From Caldilineaceae bacterium (lineage in GTDB: Bacteria > Chloroflexota > Anaerolineae > Caldilineales > Caldilineaceae), in assembly GCA_022823185.1 (NCBI GenBank), contig JAJDXQ010000045.1, forward strand, positions 62,001-126,000: DNA of 64,000 bases. The letters run 5' to 3'. Position 1 is the stretch's first letter, and every line of letters begins with the position of its first letter. The notes below the pieces were generated by a model that searched no databases, was not told where the DNA came from, and saw only the letters and a list, made by a program, of their open reading frames with translations. Shown here one piece after another: positions 17,769-26,677 of this stretch. Made by a program: the position numbers and the translations under genes.

Positions 17769-18635
17769 ATGGCAGTCATAGGTAGGGCAGAGCCTGCTCG
17801 GCGCCGGCTTCCCCGGCGCATCATGATTTCACAAGGGCTCATCCATGCTTTCTTGCTGGCAATGGTAGTTGTCGCCATATTCCCATTTATATGGATGATT
17901 TTTGCTTCGCTAAAGCCGTTCAAGGAGCTTGTCGAGTCCAGGGCGCTTCTACCTGAAACCTGGACGTTGCAGAACTATGAAGAGATTTTGGGGCGGGTAA
18001 ACTTCTTTGCCGCTTTTCGCAACAGCATTGTGTCGGCGGTATCAGTTACCGTCGTTTCCGTCTACACATCGTCAGTGATGGGGTACATTTTTTCGAAGTA
18101 TCGATTTGTGGGTAAGGAACTCTTGTTTACAATTGTTCTTTCGACAATGATGGTGCCCTTCGCGGTGATCATGGTTCCGCTGTATATCACCATTGCGAAC
18201 AGTTTTGGTCTCGCAGACAACTTGGCAGGCATAATTGTCACGGGCTTTTATACTGCATTCGGCATCTTCCTGATGCGCCAGTTTATGGAGAGCATTCCTT
18301 TTGAGTTGATCGATGCGGCCCGCATTGACGGCGCGTCGGAGTGGCGCATCTTTTTCACCCTGGTGCTGCCGATGTCGATGTCACCGATGTCGGCGCTTGC
18401 CGTGTTTGTCTATCTTGTCAACTGGGACAGTTTCCTGTGGCCGCTTATCGTACTGAACAGCCAGGACAACCAGACTTTGCCGCTGGTGCTGGCGGGCCTG
18501 CGCAACCTGTGGTGGACGCGTTACGAGATGTGGGCGGCGGGCTCGATGCTTACGGTTGTTCCGGTGATGGCGATCTACAGTTTTGCCTCGCGCTACTTCA
18601 TCCGCGGCGTTGCCATGACGGGGATGAAGGGGTAA
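17769..18635 (+). CDS. Sugar ABC permease, MalG/UgpE type
   Basis: 288-residue partner permease. The first membrane segment (about 24-42) leads into MIFASLKPFKEL, the MalG-type periplasmic start. The coupling loop is FELIDAARIDGASEWRIFFTLVLPMS. The C-terminus ends IRGVAMTGMKG, the usual family ending. GAAGGAGAGG precedes the ATG. Its composition is somewhat less G+C-rich than the flanking genes by eye, but codon use is not remarkable. Confidence 0.93.
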   Translation: MAVIGRAEPARRRLPRRIMISQGLIHAFLLAMVVVAIFPFIWMIFASLKPFKELVESRALLPETWTLQNYEEILGRVNFFAAFRNSIVSAVSVTVVSVYTSSVMGYIFSKYRFVGKELLFTIVLSTMMVPFAVIMVPLYITIANSFGLADNLAGIIVTGFYTAFGIFLMRQFMESIPFELIDAARIDGASEWRIFFTLVLPMSMSPMSALAVFVYLVNWDSFLWPLIVLNSQDNQTLPLVLAGLRNLWWTRYEMWAAGSMLTVVPVMAIYSFASRYFIRGVAMTGMKG

Positions 18636-18646
18636 CGAACTGCAGA

Positions 18647-18674
18647 GGTCAGTGGTCAGTGGTCAGTGGTTAGT
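18647..18674. repeat. Four tandem 7-mers GGTCAGT
   Basis: GGTCAGT occurs three times in perfect tandem (18647-18667), followed by GGTTAGT. It is a short intergenic microsatellite between the permease and ThDP-enzyme genes. No partner repeats were seen at a CRISPR-like spacing. Confidence 0.85.
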
Positions 18675-18773
18675 GACTGCAATTGGCGGCTGACTGTTAC
18701 GACGCCGCTCGCTATTGATTGTCTGCTCATGCATTTTTCTCCAACTTCCACAATTTAACGGGGTATCTGTTCT

Positions 18774-20414
18774 ATGCGCATGACCGGTGGTGAGGCCGTC
18801 GTTCGTTCCCTCAAGGCGCATGGTGTCGACACGGTGTTCGGCATACCGGGGACGCATAATCTGGCCATCTACGACGCGCTGCGGGAGATGGGCAGTATCC
18901 GGCACATTCTGGCCCGGCACGAGCAGGGCGCGGCGTTCATGGCAGACGGTTATGCGCGCGCCAGCGGCAGGGCCGGGGTCTGCCTGAGCACAACAGGACC
19001 GGCGGCTCTCAATACGCTGGCGTCGCTGGGGACGGCATACAGCGACTCTTCGCCGGTGCTTTGCATTGCCAGCCAGATTCCGGCAGAGGGAATTGGGTTG
19101 GGCAAAGGCTATCTGCATGAGTGCGAGGACCAGCTGGGGAGCTTTGCGCCGGTGACGAAATGGCGGGCGCGAGCGGATTCGGCGGCTGAGATCCCCGGTG
19201 TGATGCGGGAGGCATTTGCGCGGATGCTGACCGGGCGGCCGCGACCGGTCGCGGTGGAGATTCCCTGCGACACCTTGGACGAAGATGATGACCTGGCGAT
19301 CCCAGCGCCGGTTGCGGCGGAGCGAGAGGCGCCCGAAACGGAGCTGGTCGAACGGGCGGCGGCATTGTTGCGGGCGGCGCGGCGGCCGGTGATCTGGGCC
19401 GGCGGGGGCGTGATTGGAAGTGGCGCCGGCGCCGAGCTGCGGCAGCTGGCTGAGCGGCTGCAGGCGCCGGTTTTTACGACGGTGCTGGGCAAGGGAGCGG
19501 TTGCGGACGACCACCCTCTGGCCGCGGGCGCGACGATCCTGCATCCGGCGGGGCGCGAGTTTGTGGCTGAATGTGACGTCATGCTGGCGGTTGGGACGCG
19601 CTTTACCGAGGAGGAGTCGGACCGTTGGGGGTTGCGGCTGCCGGACACGTTGATTCATGTCGAGATAGATCCTGAAGAGATAGACCGCAACTATGCGGCC
19701 ACATTGGGCGTTGTGGGCGATGCACGGGCGGCGCTGCAACTGATCAGCGATCAGCTGCAGGAACTGCGCCGTGAGGACAATACCATTGCCGCCGAGGTCG
19801 CCGCTTTGCGCCAAAAGGTCTGGCGCTACTGCCAGGAGCGGGCGCCCGAAGGCGTGGAACTGGTACAGACGCTGCGCAAGGCGCTGCCGCGTGAGACGAT
19901 CCTGGTGAGCGACCTGACGGTTGCGGCGTACTGGTGCCGGCGGATGCTGGATATATATGAGCCGCGCACGAACATTTATCCGTGGGGGTTTTGCACGCTG
20001 GGATTCGGGCTGCCAGCGGCGATTGGCGCCAAGGTGGCAAGGCCGGACCGGCCGGTGGTTGCGCTGTGCGGCGACGGCGGTTTCATGTTCAATTGCCAGG
20101 AGTTGGCGGCCGCGGTGCAATTCGACGTGCCAATCATCACACTGGTCTTCAACGACGAGGCGTACGGGGTCTTGAGGCCGCAGCAGGAGGCCCGCTACGG
20201 CGCCGCGCACGCGGTTGACGTGGTGAACCCGGATTTCATGGGTCTGGCGGATGCGTTCGGCGTGGACGGCTGCCGAGTCGATTCGATCGAGCAGCTTGGT
20301 CCGGCGGTTACGAAGGCGATCGAAGCGGACAGAAGTACGTTGATCGAGCTGCCGGGATCGCTGCCGTGGCCGATCATGGAGCCGTCGGCGCGCATGTTTG
20401 AGGCGGAACAGTGA
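18774..20414 (+). CDS. Thiamine-diphosphate enzyme, acetolactate-synthase-like
   Basis: 546-residue three-domain ThDP enzyme. The N-terminal PYR domain has the cofactor-activating glutamate E50 (ARHEQGA). A central Rossmann-like domain begins about residue 190 (ELVERAAALLRAARRPVIWAGGG). The C-terminal PP domain carries the GDG...N motif, with GDG at 433-435 and N460. The overall pattern fits the acetolactate synthase/benzoylformate decarboxylase group. It is not a clear IlvB: the FAD-site residues cannot be judged by eye and no small subunit is present. Its stop overlaps the start of the next oxidoreductase gene, so the two are co-translated and probably catalyse linked catabolic steps. The precise reaction is unknown. 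Confidence 0.82.
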   Translation: MRMTGGEAVVRSLKAHGVDTVFGIPGTHNLAIYDALREMGSIRHILARHEQGAAFMADGYARASGRAGVCLSTTGPAALNTLASLGTAYSDSSPVLCIASQIPAEGIGLGKGYLHECEDQLGSFAPVTKWRARADSAAEIPGVMREAFARMLTGRPRPVAVEIPCDTLDEDDDLAIPAPVAAEREAPETELVERAAALLRAARRPVIWAGGGVIGSGAGAELRQLAERLQAPVFTTVLGKGAVADDHPLAAGATILHPAGREFVAECDVMLAVGTRFTEEESDRWGLRLPDTLIHVEIDPEEIDRNYAATLGVVGDARAALQLISDQLQELRREDNTIAAEVAALRQKVWRYCQERAPEGVELVQTLRKALPRETILVSDLTVAAYWCRRMLDIYEPRTNIYPWGFCTLGFGLPAAIGAKVARPDRPVVALCGDGGFMFNCQELAAAVQFDVPIITLVFNDEAYGVLRPQQEARYGAAHAVDVVNPDFMGLADAFGVDGCRVDSIEQLGPAVTKAIEADRSTLIELPGSLPWPIMEPSARMFEAEQ

Positions 20415-21496
20415 GCGGCGGCGCGAGAAAGCTACGAGTAGGCTTTATCGGCGCCGGCGCAATCACTGACCTGCACTACCTCGGTTATCAGAATTACCCC
20501 AAAGCGGAACTTCATGCGATCTGCGACGTCGACGAGGCGATGCTGGCGCGGCGCGCTGCAGAGTGGCAGGTGGCGAAGACCTACACTGACTACCGGCAGT
20601 TGCTGGCCGACCCGGAGGTGGATGCGGTTGAGGTGATAACGCCGCACCATCTTCATGCAGAGATGGGCGTCGCCGCGCTGGAGGCGGGCAAGCACGTCTC
20701 GATTCAGAAGCCGATGGCGATCAGCGTTGCAGAGTGCGATGCGCTGATCGAGGCGGCGGAGCGTGCGGGCAGGCTGATGCGCGTGTTCGAGAACTTCCGC
20801 TACTACCCTCCGCTGGTCAAGGCCAAGCAGCTGCTCGACGCAGGCGCGATCGGAGAGCCGCTGTCAATACGGATCAAGTGTGTGCAGGGAACCTCGGGGG
20901 AGGACTGGGAGATTCCCTTCCGGCGCTGGGTTTGGCGGTTCGACCCGGCCCAGAGCGGCGGAGGCCGGGTCATCCTTGATTATGGGTACCATCTGTTCTC
21001 GCTCGCGCGGTGGTTCATGGGCGCGCCGGAAAAGGTCTTTGCGTGGATCACGCACCGCCCGATCCAGCATGGCTGGATGCTCGACAGCCCGGCCGTCGTC
21101 ATCTGGAAGTACAAAGATGCTGAAAAGTACGGCTCCTATGAGGCGGTGACTTCTGATGATATGCTGGTTCGGACGAAATACGGGAGGCCAGAGGACGAGT
21201 GGGTCGAGTTGACGGGCTCGCGGGGCTTTATCTGGGTGAACCGTTGCACGTCGATGTTGCTGGACAGACCGGCAGTGGAGATGTACCGGGACGGCGAGAC
21301 AACTTCGTTTTCAGAAGTGGACACGGACTGGGGCGCAAGTTTCAAAGCGGGCCTACATGATTTCGTCGATGCGGTTGCGGAAGGGCGGCAGCCGGAGCTG
21401 AGCGGAGAGGAGGGCAGGGCGGTTCTCCAATTCTGCCGCGCGGCGCAGCTGTCGGCGCAAGAGGGGAGGGAAGTCCGGCCTGAGGAGACGGAGTAA
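20411..21496 (+). CDS. Gfo/Idh/MocA family oxidoreductase
   Basis: 361 residues. The Rossmann motif VGFIGAGAITDLHY starts at about residue 9, and GKHVSIQKPMA holds the conserved lysine with Q in place of the usual E of EKP. The C-terminal domain has YGYHLFSLARWFMGAPEKV, as in the family. GTG at 20411 overlaps the upstream ThDP gene by four bases. With that gene it forms a two-step unit downstream of the sugar importer. Substrate unassigned. Confidence 0.88.
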   Translation: MSGGARKLRVGFIGAGAITDLHYLGYQNYPKAELHAICDVDEAMLARRAAEWQVAKTYTDYRQLLADPEVDAVEVITPHHLHAEMGVAALEAGKHVSIQKPMAISVAECDALIEAAERAGRLMRVFENFRYYPPLVKAKQLLDAGAIGEPLSIRIKCVQGTSGEDWEIPFRRWVWRFDPAQSGGGRVILDYGYHLFSLARWFMGAPEKVFAWITHRPIQHGWMLDSPAVVIWKYKDAEKYGSYEAVTSDDMLVRTKYGRPEDEWVELTGSRGFIWVNRCTSMLLDRPAVEMYRDGETTSFSEVDTDWGASFKAGLHDFVDAVAEGRQPELSGEEGRAVLQFCRAAQLSAQEGREVRPEETE

Positions 21497-21553
21497 GTGC
21501 ATTGGTCGGCGGTCGGCGAGCGTACGGGTGGGGGATGAGCGGGACCCAGGGTG

Positions 21554-22717
21554 ATGCGGAAGGATTTTGGCCACGCGAGACGAGGCGCAGTTTTTCTGGC
21601 TGCCAGTGTTTTGCTGGCCGCGCTGCTGACCGGCTGCGAACAGTTGCCCGGCGACGTTTTGGTTACGCCGACTCCTATCCCAACGCCGGTTCCGGTACCC
21701 AAAGCGGTCCATCGTATTGAACGCGGCGACATCGTCGACAGTGTAACGCTCCTGGGCATGGTGGATTCATTGCGGCGAGTGAACCTTTCCTTTCGCATCG
21801 GCGGCCGTCTGAACGGATTTCATGTTGAGCCGGGTGACTTCGTCGAGGCAGGACAACTGCTGGCCGAGCTGGACGTTGGATTTCTGCCGCATGAGCTTGC
21901 CAAGGCAGAGAAGCAGCTGGAGATCGCCCTGCTGCGGTTGGAAGCGGCGCGGGGCACAAAGGCACTGTCACTGGCCGAGGCGGAGGCGGCGCTGGAGGTG
22001 AACAGGTTGGCGCTGGAGCAGTCGGGCGGCGGCCCTGAGGATGCCGACGTCGCGCGCCTGGAGCTGGCGGTCGCGGCCGGTGAGACGAGGTTGGCGCTGC
22101 TGGCGGACCAACATGATCGCGAGATTGCGCTCTATCACGCGGAGACGGAACTCAAGGCGATCGACGTGGAGATGCTTCAGGACCGCATCAGGCAGGCGCA
22201 GTTGCTGGCCCCGTTTGATGGAGTCGTGCGCTACACGGAGGGAGAGGCAGGGCAGCTGGTCGCCGAATACGCGCCGGTGATGGGGCTGGCGGCTCCCGAC
22301 GCGCTCGAAATCAGGAGTTCATCCCCAGGCGACGAGGCGTTGCCGAAGTTGCAGGTAGGGCAGGCTGTGACGATCCGTTTTCGCGACGCTCCGCAGCATG
22401 AGGTGATGGGCCGGCTCATCCAGGTTTCGACACCAACCGGCGCCGATGAAGGGCTGCCAGTGCGAGTCGAGTTCTCAGCGCCTGACCTGGAGTTGGAAAT
22501 TGGAGCTCTGGCCGACCTGCGCATTGTCGTGGAGCGCAAGGAGGGAATTCTTACCATCCCCAATGCGGCGATCCACAGTTATTTCAACCGGCGCTACGCC
22601 CTGGTCAAGGAGGGCGAAAGCACGCTCGAGGTTGACATTACCCTGGGCGTAACCGATGGAGAGCGCACCGAGGTGCTGGCCGGACTGGAAGAAGGCGAGC
22701 AGGTGTTCGAGCGATAG
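21554..22717 (+). CDS. Membrane-fusion (HlyD/AcrA-like) lipoprotein, no partner transporter
   Basis: 387 residues from the ATG (a GTG lies one codon earlier). The lipoprotein signal is RRGAVFLAASVLLAALLTGC, with the cysteine at about residue 32. A proline/threonine linker TPTPIPTPVPVP follows. The lipoyl-like half-motif GRLNGFHVEPGDFVEAGQ, a short helical hairpin (about 115-215), and LAPFDGVVRYTEGEAGQLV complete the barrel-sandwich. Beta-barrel and proximal domains end the chain. Such adaptors normally sit beside an MacB-type ABC or RND pump, and none is here; the next gene is a separately promoted binding protein. It may serve a pump encoded elsewhere. Confidence 0.85.
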   Translation: MRKDFGHARRGAVFLAASVLLAALLTGCEQLPGDVLVTPTPIPTPVPVPKAVHRIERGDIVDSVTLLGMVDSLRRVNLSFRIGGRLNGFHVEPGDFVEAGQLLAELDVGFLPHELAKAEKQLEIALLRLEAARGTKALSLAEAEAALEVNRLALEQSGGGPEDADVARLELAVAAGETRLALLADQHDREIALYHAETELKAIDVEMLQDRIRQAQLLAPFDGVVRYTEGEAGQLVAEYAPVMGLAAPDALEIRSSSPGDEALPKLQVGQAVTIRFRDAPQHEVMGRLIQVSTPTGADEGLPVRVEFSAPDLELEIGALADLRIVVERKEGILTIPNAAIHSYFNRRYALVKEGESTLEVDITLGVTDGERTEVLAGLEEGEQVFER

Positions 22718-22727
22718 TCTTGGTCAG

Positions 22728-22764
22728 CGGCTCTGCTGGCGCTGGTTTGCAGCCGGGCTTTTTT
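22728..22764 (+). terminator. Probable intrinsic terminator after the adaptor gene
   Basis: CGGCTCTGC (22728-22736) pairs with GCAGCCG (22749-22755) apart from a two-base bulge. A T6 run at 22759-22764 follows. It lies about ten bases after the stop of the membrane-fusion gene and separates it from the next promoter. Confidence 0.55.
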
Positions 22765-22882
22765 CCTCATTTGGACGTTTCCTCGTTTCCGTCATCCCCG
22801 ATACCCATGTCATGCTTGAGCGCCGGGTCAGCGTGCCGTTCGCGAATCAGTCACAGACCTTCAGCAGGCTGAGAAATCCTCT

Positions 22883-22911
22883 TTGACAGGCCGCGCTGAA
22901 GAAACTATACT
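22883..22911 (+). promoter_or_regulatory. Strong consensus-like promoter
   Basis: A perfect TTGACA (22883-22888) and TATACT (22906-22911) are separated by exactly 17 bases. It would give a leader of about 180 bases before the binding protein at 23096. This is the best promoter match in the window. The rest of the 378-base gap (22718-23095) holds the terminator above and nothing else I can support. Confidence 0.75.
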
Positions 22912-23095
22912 GCCAGAATATCCTCTATAACTTGCAGTTTTCTCGCCGGGATAGCAGCATAGCGCTAGACCTTCTGACAGATTGTCGCAGCCCAAGAGAC
23001 AGTTTGATTTCAATATTCCCAAGTCCTTCAGACGGACAAATCGGAACCGGTGGATTTGGCGTAGTTCCAACCAAGATGGGAAGGAGAACTCTATC

Positions 23096-24487
23096 ATGCG
23101 ATCACAGATCAGTCGTCGACAGTTATTGCAGTTGCTGGGCGCGGGGACGGCAGGGGCAGCCCTGACCGCCTGTGTGCCGGCGGCCCCCGCGGACGCGCCG
23201 GCGGCCGCAGACGAGGCTGCGGCAGAGCCAATGGAATTCGACTGGCAGCGCCATGCGGGCACCGAGTTGAGGTATGTCGGCGAGACGCAGCCGCTCAGCG
23301 ACCACGTGCTGTCCATTCTGCCCCAGTTTGAAGAGTTGACAGGAATCAAAGTGAACACGGAGATTCTGCCGTGGGCGCAGATGGTCCAGAAGATTCGGGT
23401 CGAGCTGATGGCGAGCAACGAGGACATGGACGTCTTCCAGCTGCCCGCGGGCGCGGAGGAAAGGAATGTATGGTTCGATGCGGGCTGGCTGAATGACATC
23501 GGCCCCTGGGTGGACGACCCCAGCATGACCCATGAGGACTACGACCTGTGGGAGGACATGGGACAGGACTATCTGATGGCGGGCTACTCGTCGCGGGGCA
23601 GCCTGGTGTCGGTGCCGATGCAGATGAGCGCGATGATCGGCTACTATCGCACTGACCTGTTCGAGGAGTACGGGATTGACGGGCCGCCGACGACTTTCGA
23701 AGAGCTTGAGGCCGCCGCGCAGACTGTGCAGGAGATGAGCGGCGGGGAGATATTCGGGATCACGATGCGAGGCAAGCCACCTGTGCCGACCTCGGTCTTC
23801 AAGGGCTTTTTGGGCGGTATGGGGATCATGTGGGAGGACGATGAGGGCGTGCCGCTGATGGATTCGGAGGAGGCGATCGCCGCTTTCGACTTCTATGGCC
23901 GGCTGCTGCGCCTGTACGGCCCGCCCGGCTCACCCAACATCGACCATGTCGGCGCGGTGAACATCTTCAGCCAGGGCAAGGCCGGCATGATTATTGACGA
24001 CGCAGTCTTCCGCAAGGACTTCCAGGACCCGAGCAAGTCGACGGTGGCCGGCAACATCGGTTACTTCCTGATGCCGGCGGGCCCCAACGGACAGAGAGCC
24101 TCGGCAGGCGGATGGAGCATCACGGTCGGCGGACTCTCGCAGAAGAAGGAGGCGAGCTGGTATCTGCTGCAGTACCTCTCCAACAAGGAAAGCATGCTCA
24201 AATATGTCCTGGATGGGGGCGCAGTGCCGCGGCGATCGCCCTATGAGACGGAGGCCTACAAATCACAGGCGACAGAGGATGATCTGGCCTATGTACAGGT
24301 TCTCCTGGATTCGCGAGCAATCGGCGACTTCTCGCCGCCTGCCCCGCCATCGATCATCAACTTGATGCGGGCGCGTGAGTCGATCGCGCAGGTGATCGTC
24401 ACCTCGATCGAGGGCGGCGATGTGCGTGCCGCGGCTGAGCAGAGCCAGCAGGAGCTCCTGGAGATGCTGGAGGAGCAAGAGGAGTAA
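23096..24487 (+). CDS. Sugar ABC substrate-binding lipoprotein
   Basis: 463-residue family-1 binding protein. The Tat-like lipoprotein signal is SRRQLL (RR 7-8), a hydrophobic core, and LTAC with C26, then an alanine/proline linker. The mature part has HVLSILPQFEELTGIKVN near the start, and the mid-protein GKAGMIIDDAVF and GGWSITVGGLSQKKE patterns of CUT1 receptors. AAGGAG lies eight bases before the ATG at 23096; the 38 codons upstream in frame are leader. It heads an operon with two permeases and is driven by the strong promoter at 22883. Confidence 0.9.
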   Translation: MRSQISRRQLLQLLGAGTAGAALTACVPAAPADAPAAADEAAAEPMEFDWQRHAGTELRYVGETQPLSDHVLSILPQFEELTGIKVNTEILPWAQMVQKIRVELMASNEDMDVFQLPAGAEERNVWFDAGWLNDIGPWVDDPSMTHEDYDLWEDMGQDYLMAGYSSRGSLVSVPMQMSAMIGYYRTDLFEEYGIDGPPTTFEELEAAAQTVQEMSGGEIFGITMRGKPPVPTSVFKGFLGGMGIMWEDDEGVPLMDSEEAIAAFDFYGRLLRLYGPPGSPNIDHVGAVNIFSQGKAGMIIDDAVFRKDFQDPSKSTVAGNIGYFLMPAGPNGQRASAGGWSITVGGLSQKKEASWYLLQYLSNKESMLKYVLDGGAVPRRSPYETEAYKSQATEDDLAYVQVLLDSRAIGDFSPPAPPSIINLMRARESIAQVIVTSIEGGDVRAAAEQSQQELLEMLEEQEE

Positions 24488-24498
24488 GGAGTAACCCG

Positions 24499-24528
24499 GC
24501 GGCCGGCGGCGAGTGCGCCGCCGGCCGC
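24499..24528. promoter_or_regulatory. 13-bp perfect hairpin between binding-protein and permease genes
   Basis: GCGGCCGGCGGCG (24499-24511) pairs with its exact complement (24516-24528) around the loop AGTG. It ends ten bases before the permease ATG, so it may also limit ribosome access to the permease. Its GGCCGGC core recurs in the hairpin at 28104. Confidence 0.75.
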
Positions 24529-24538
24529 TTTCAGTCAT

Positions 24539-25567
24539 ATGAGCGAGTCGCCTATGCAGCAGCAAGCAGGGCCGAATTCAGAGCAGACTGGGCAGGCCGA
24601 TAGCAGTGCCACTGGAAGTCAAGTCGAGAACGGTGACACCAGTCAGGACGATCAAGGGCCAGTATATGCCCAGCCTACGAGCTTGCTCGGGCGGGTCTTT
24701 GCGCTGATTGACCGCAACCTGGCATACGTACTACCAGCGCCGGCGGCCATCGTGATTCTGCTCCTGATGGGCTACCCCTTCTTTTACACGGTATCGTTGA
24801 GCTTGCAGCGGGTCAATGTGACGATGACCCGCTTCACTTTTGTCGGCGCCGAAAACTTGATAGAGGTCCTCACGGCCGACGCCAGATTCCTGAATGCGCT
24901 GTGGATTACGCTCTACTTCACGGTGGCCAGCCTCATGCTGGAGCTGGTTCTGGCGATGATCATGGCGCTTGTGCTGAACCGGACCTTCCGGGGGCTGGGC
25001 GTCATCCGCACGCTGTTCCTGCTGCCGCTTGTGGCGACGCCGACGGCGACGTCGGTGATCTGGCTGATCATGATGGAGCCATCGATCGGCATCCTCAACC
25101 ATTTCCTGGAGGTCGTGGGGCTGCCGCGGAGCCTGTGGGTGGCAGGTGATACGTCGGTGGTACCCAGCCTTGTCTGGATAAACGCGTGGCACGGGGTCCC
25201 ATTTGTGATGTTGATCCTGCTTGCGGGGCTACGTTCGCTGCCGACGGAACCGTTTGAGGCGGCGCGCATTGACGGGGCGAGCAAATTGCAGGAGTTCTTC
25301 CAGATCACGTTGCCGCTGCTGAAAGGGGCGATCGTCGTTGCAATGCTCTTCCGGGCGATCGATACATTGAAAGTCTTCGATGCCATCTGGATCATGACGG
25401 CAGGGGGGCCGGGCAGAAGGAGTGAGACGCTGCATATTTACTCCTACCTGACGGCGTTCGAGTTCTATGATTTGGGCTATGGCTCGGCTGTAATCCTCGT
25501 CTTTATGGTGATCATCCTGGTCATCAGCGCGGTCTTGATCCGACTGCGGCAGCGGGCATGGCTCTGA
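24539..25567 (+). CDS. Sugar ABC permease, MalF/UgpA type
   Basis: 342-residue CUT1 permease with an unusually long, polar, glutamine- and serine-rich cytoplasmic N-terminus of about 45 residues before the first membrane segment (about 62-82). The family's FTFVGAENLIEVL follows. The coupling loop is EPFEAARIDGASKLQEFFQITLPLLK. The ATG at 24539 lacks a strong ribosome site and lies directly behind a hairpin, consistent with lower expression than the binding protein. Confidence 0.92.
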   Translation: MSESPMQQQAGPNSEQTGQADSSATGSQVENGDTSQDDQGPVYAQPTSLLGRVFALIDRNLAYVLPAPAAIVILLLMGYPFFYTVSLSLQRVNVTMTRFTFVGAENLIEVLTADARFLNALWITLYFTVASLMLELVLAMIMALVLNRTFRGLGVIRTLFLLPLVATPTATSVIWLIMMEPSIGILNHFLEVVGLPRSLWVAGDTSVVPSLVWINAWHGVPFVMLILLAGLRSLPTEPFEAARIDGASKLQEFFQITLPLLKGAIVVAMLFRAIDTLKVFDAIWIMTAGGPGRRSETLHIYSYLTAFEFYDLGYGSAVILVFMVIILVISAVLIRLRQRAWL

Positions 25568-25592
25568 ACAACCAGGCTACCGAGCAGATCAT

Positions 25593-26441
25593 ATGAACAG
25601 ACTCTCAATCAGGCCGATAGGAATGAGGAAAACGAGACGGATACAGGACTCGCTGTTCTGGATTATTCTGGCGATTTTCCTGATCTTTTTTCTATTTATC
25701 TTTGTCTGGATGTTCGTCTCTTCGTTCAAGCCGAACCTGCTGATCGTGAGCGACCCGCCGGTCTGGTTCTTCACCCCAACACTGGACCACTATGGCGAGG
25801 TCTTTGAGCGCAATCCGTTTGCCAGGTATCTGTTCAACAGCCTGACGATCGCGGTGAGCTCTGTAGGGCTGTCACTTATAGTGGGACTACCGGCTGCCTA
25901 CAGCATCGCCAAGTACAAGCAGGACGGGCTGGCGCTGGCGCTGCTGGTGGTGCGCATGCTGCCGGGGATCACCTTCCTCGTTCCGCTTTTCATCGTCTAC
26001 AAGCGGCTGGGACTTTTGGACTCCCACGCGGGCATCATCATCACGCATATTCTGACGGTGTTGCCGCTGATCATGTGGGTCATGATCGGCTTCTTTGAAG
26101 ACGTGCCGAGCGAGCTGCTGGACGCGGCGCTGATCGACGGCTGTTCGCAGATGGGCACGATGATCCGGATTATGATTCCGCTCAGCCTGCCCGGAATCAC
26201 GGCGGTGGCGATCCTCAGCTTTATCTCCTCGTGGAATAACTTCATCTTTGTACTCATCCTGGGCGGCTCGAAAACGATGACGCTGCCGCTGGCCGTATAT
26301 AACTTCCTGACGTACGGCCAGGTGAATTGGGGGGCTTTGTGCGCGGCGGCAACGGTCGTTACTCTGCCGGTTCTGCTGCTGGCCCTTGTGGTGCAGCGCT
26401 TCCTGGCCGGCGGGCTGACGATGGGGGCGATTAAAGGTTAG
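25593..26441 (+). CDS. Sugar ABC permease, MalG/UgpE type
   Basis: 282-residue partner permease. The first membrane segment (about 22-44) is followed by FVSSFKPNLL. The coupling loop is SELLDAALIDGCSQMGTMIRIMIPL, and the C-terminus is LAGGLTMGAIKG. It lies 25 bases after the preceding permease, in the same operon. No ATPase or enzyme gene follows; the next binding-protein gene belongs to a separate importer. Confidence 0.93.
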   Translation: MNRLSIRPIGMRKTRRIQDSLFWIILAIFLIFFLFIFVWMFVSSFKPNLLIVSDPPVWFFTPTLDHYGEVFERNPFARYLFNSLTIAVSSVGLSLIVGLPAAYSIAKYKQDGLALALLVVRMLPGITFLVPLFIVYKRLGLLDSHAGIIITHILTVLPLIMWVMIGFFEDVPSELLDAALIDGCSQMGTMIRIMIPLSLPGITAVAILSFISSWNNFIFVLILGGSKTMTLPLAVYNFLTYGQVNWGALCAAATVVTLPVLLLALVVQRFLAGGLTMGAIKG

Positions 26442-26677
26442 GAGCCGACCGGGACCAAATGACGGGTTATGTTATATATTTTTCGTAGGGTATACTCGGA
26501 ACTGTCGTAGAGGGTAGGGGTCTGGAAGTGCGCCCTTACCCACCCTTTGCATCTTGTCGAAAGCATCGGTGGTAGATGTTGTGAGGCCCTTGCAGTGGTC
26601 ATGAAGCGCACTGACTACGAACCGCGGCGAGGCAATCGAGTGCAGCATTCTCAGAAGTTCAGCAAAGGAGAAAACCG

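Noticed and set aside
18647..18674. CRISPR array
   Set aside because: Repeats are contiguous 7-mers without spacers, and no cas genes are present.
18663..20210. 515-codon minus-strand open frame
   Set aside because: Antisense to the well-supported ThDP enzyme; arginine/histidine-rich composition and no motif.
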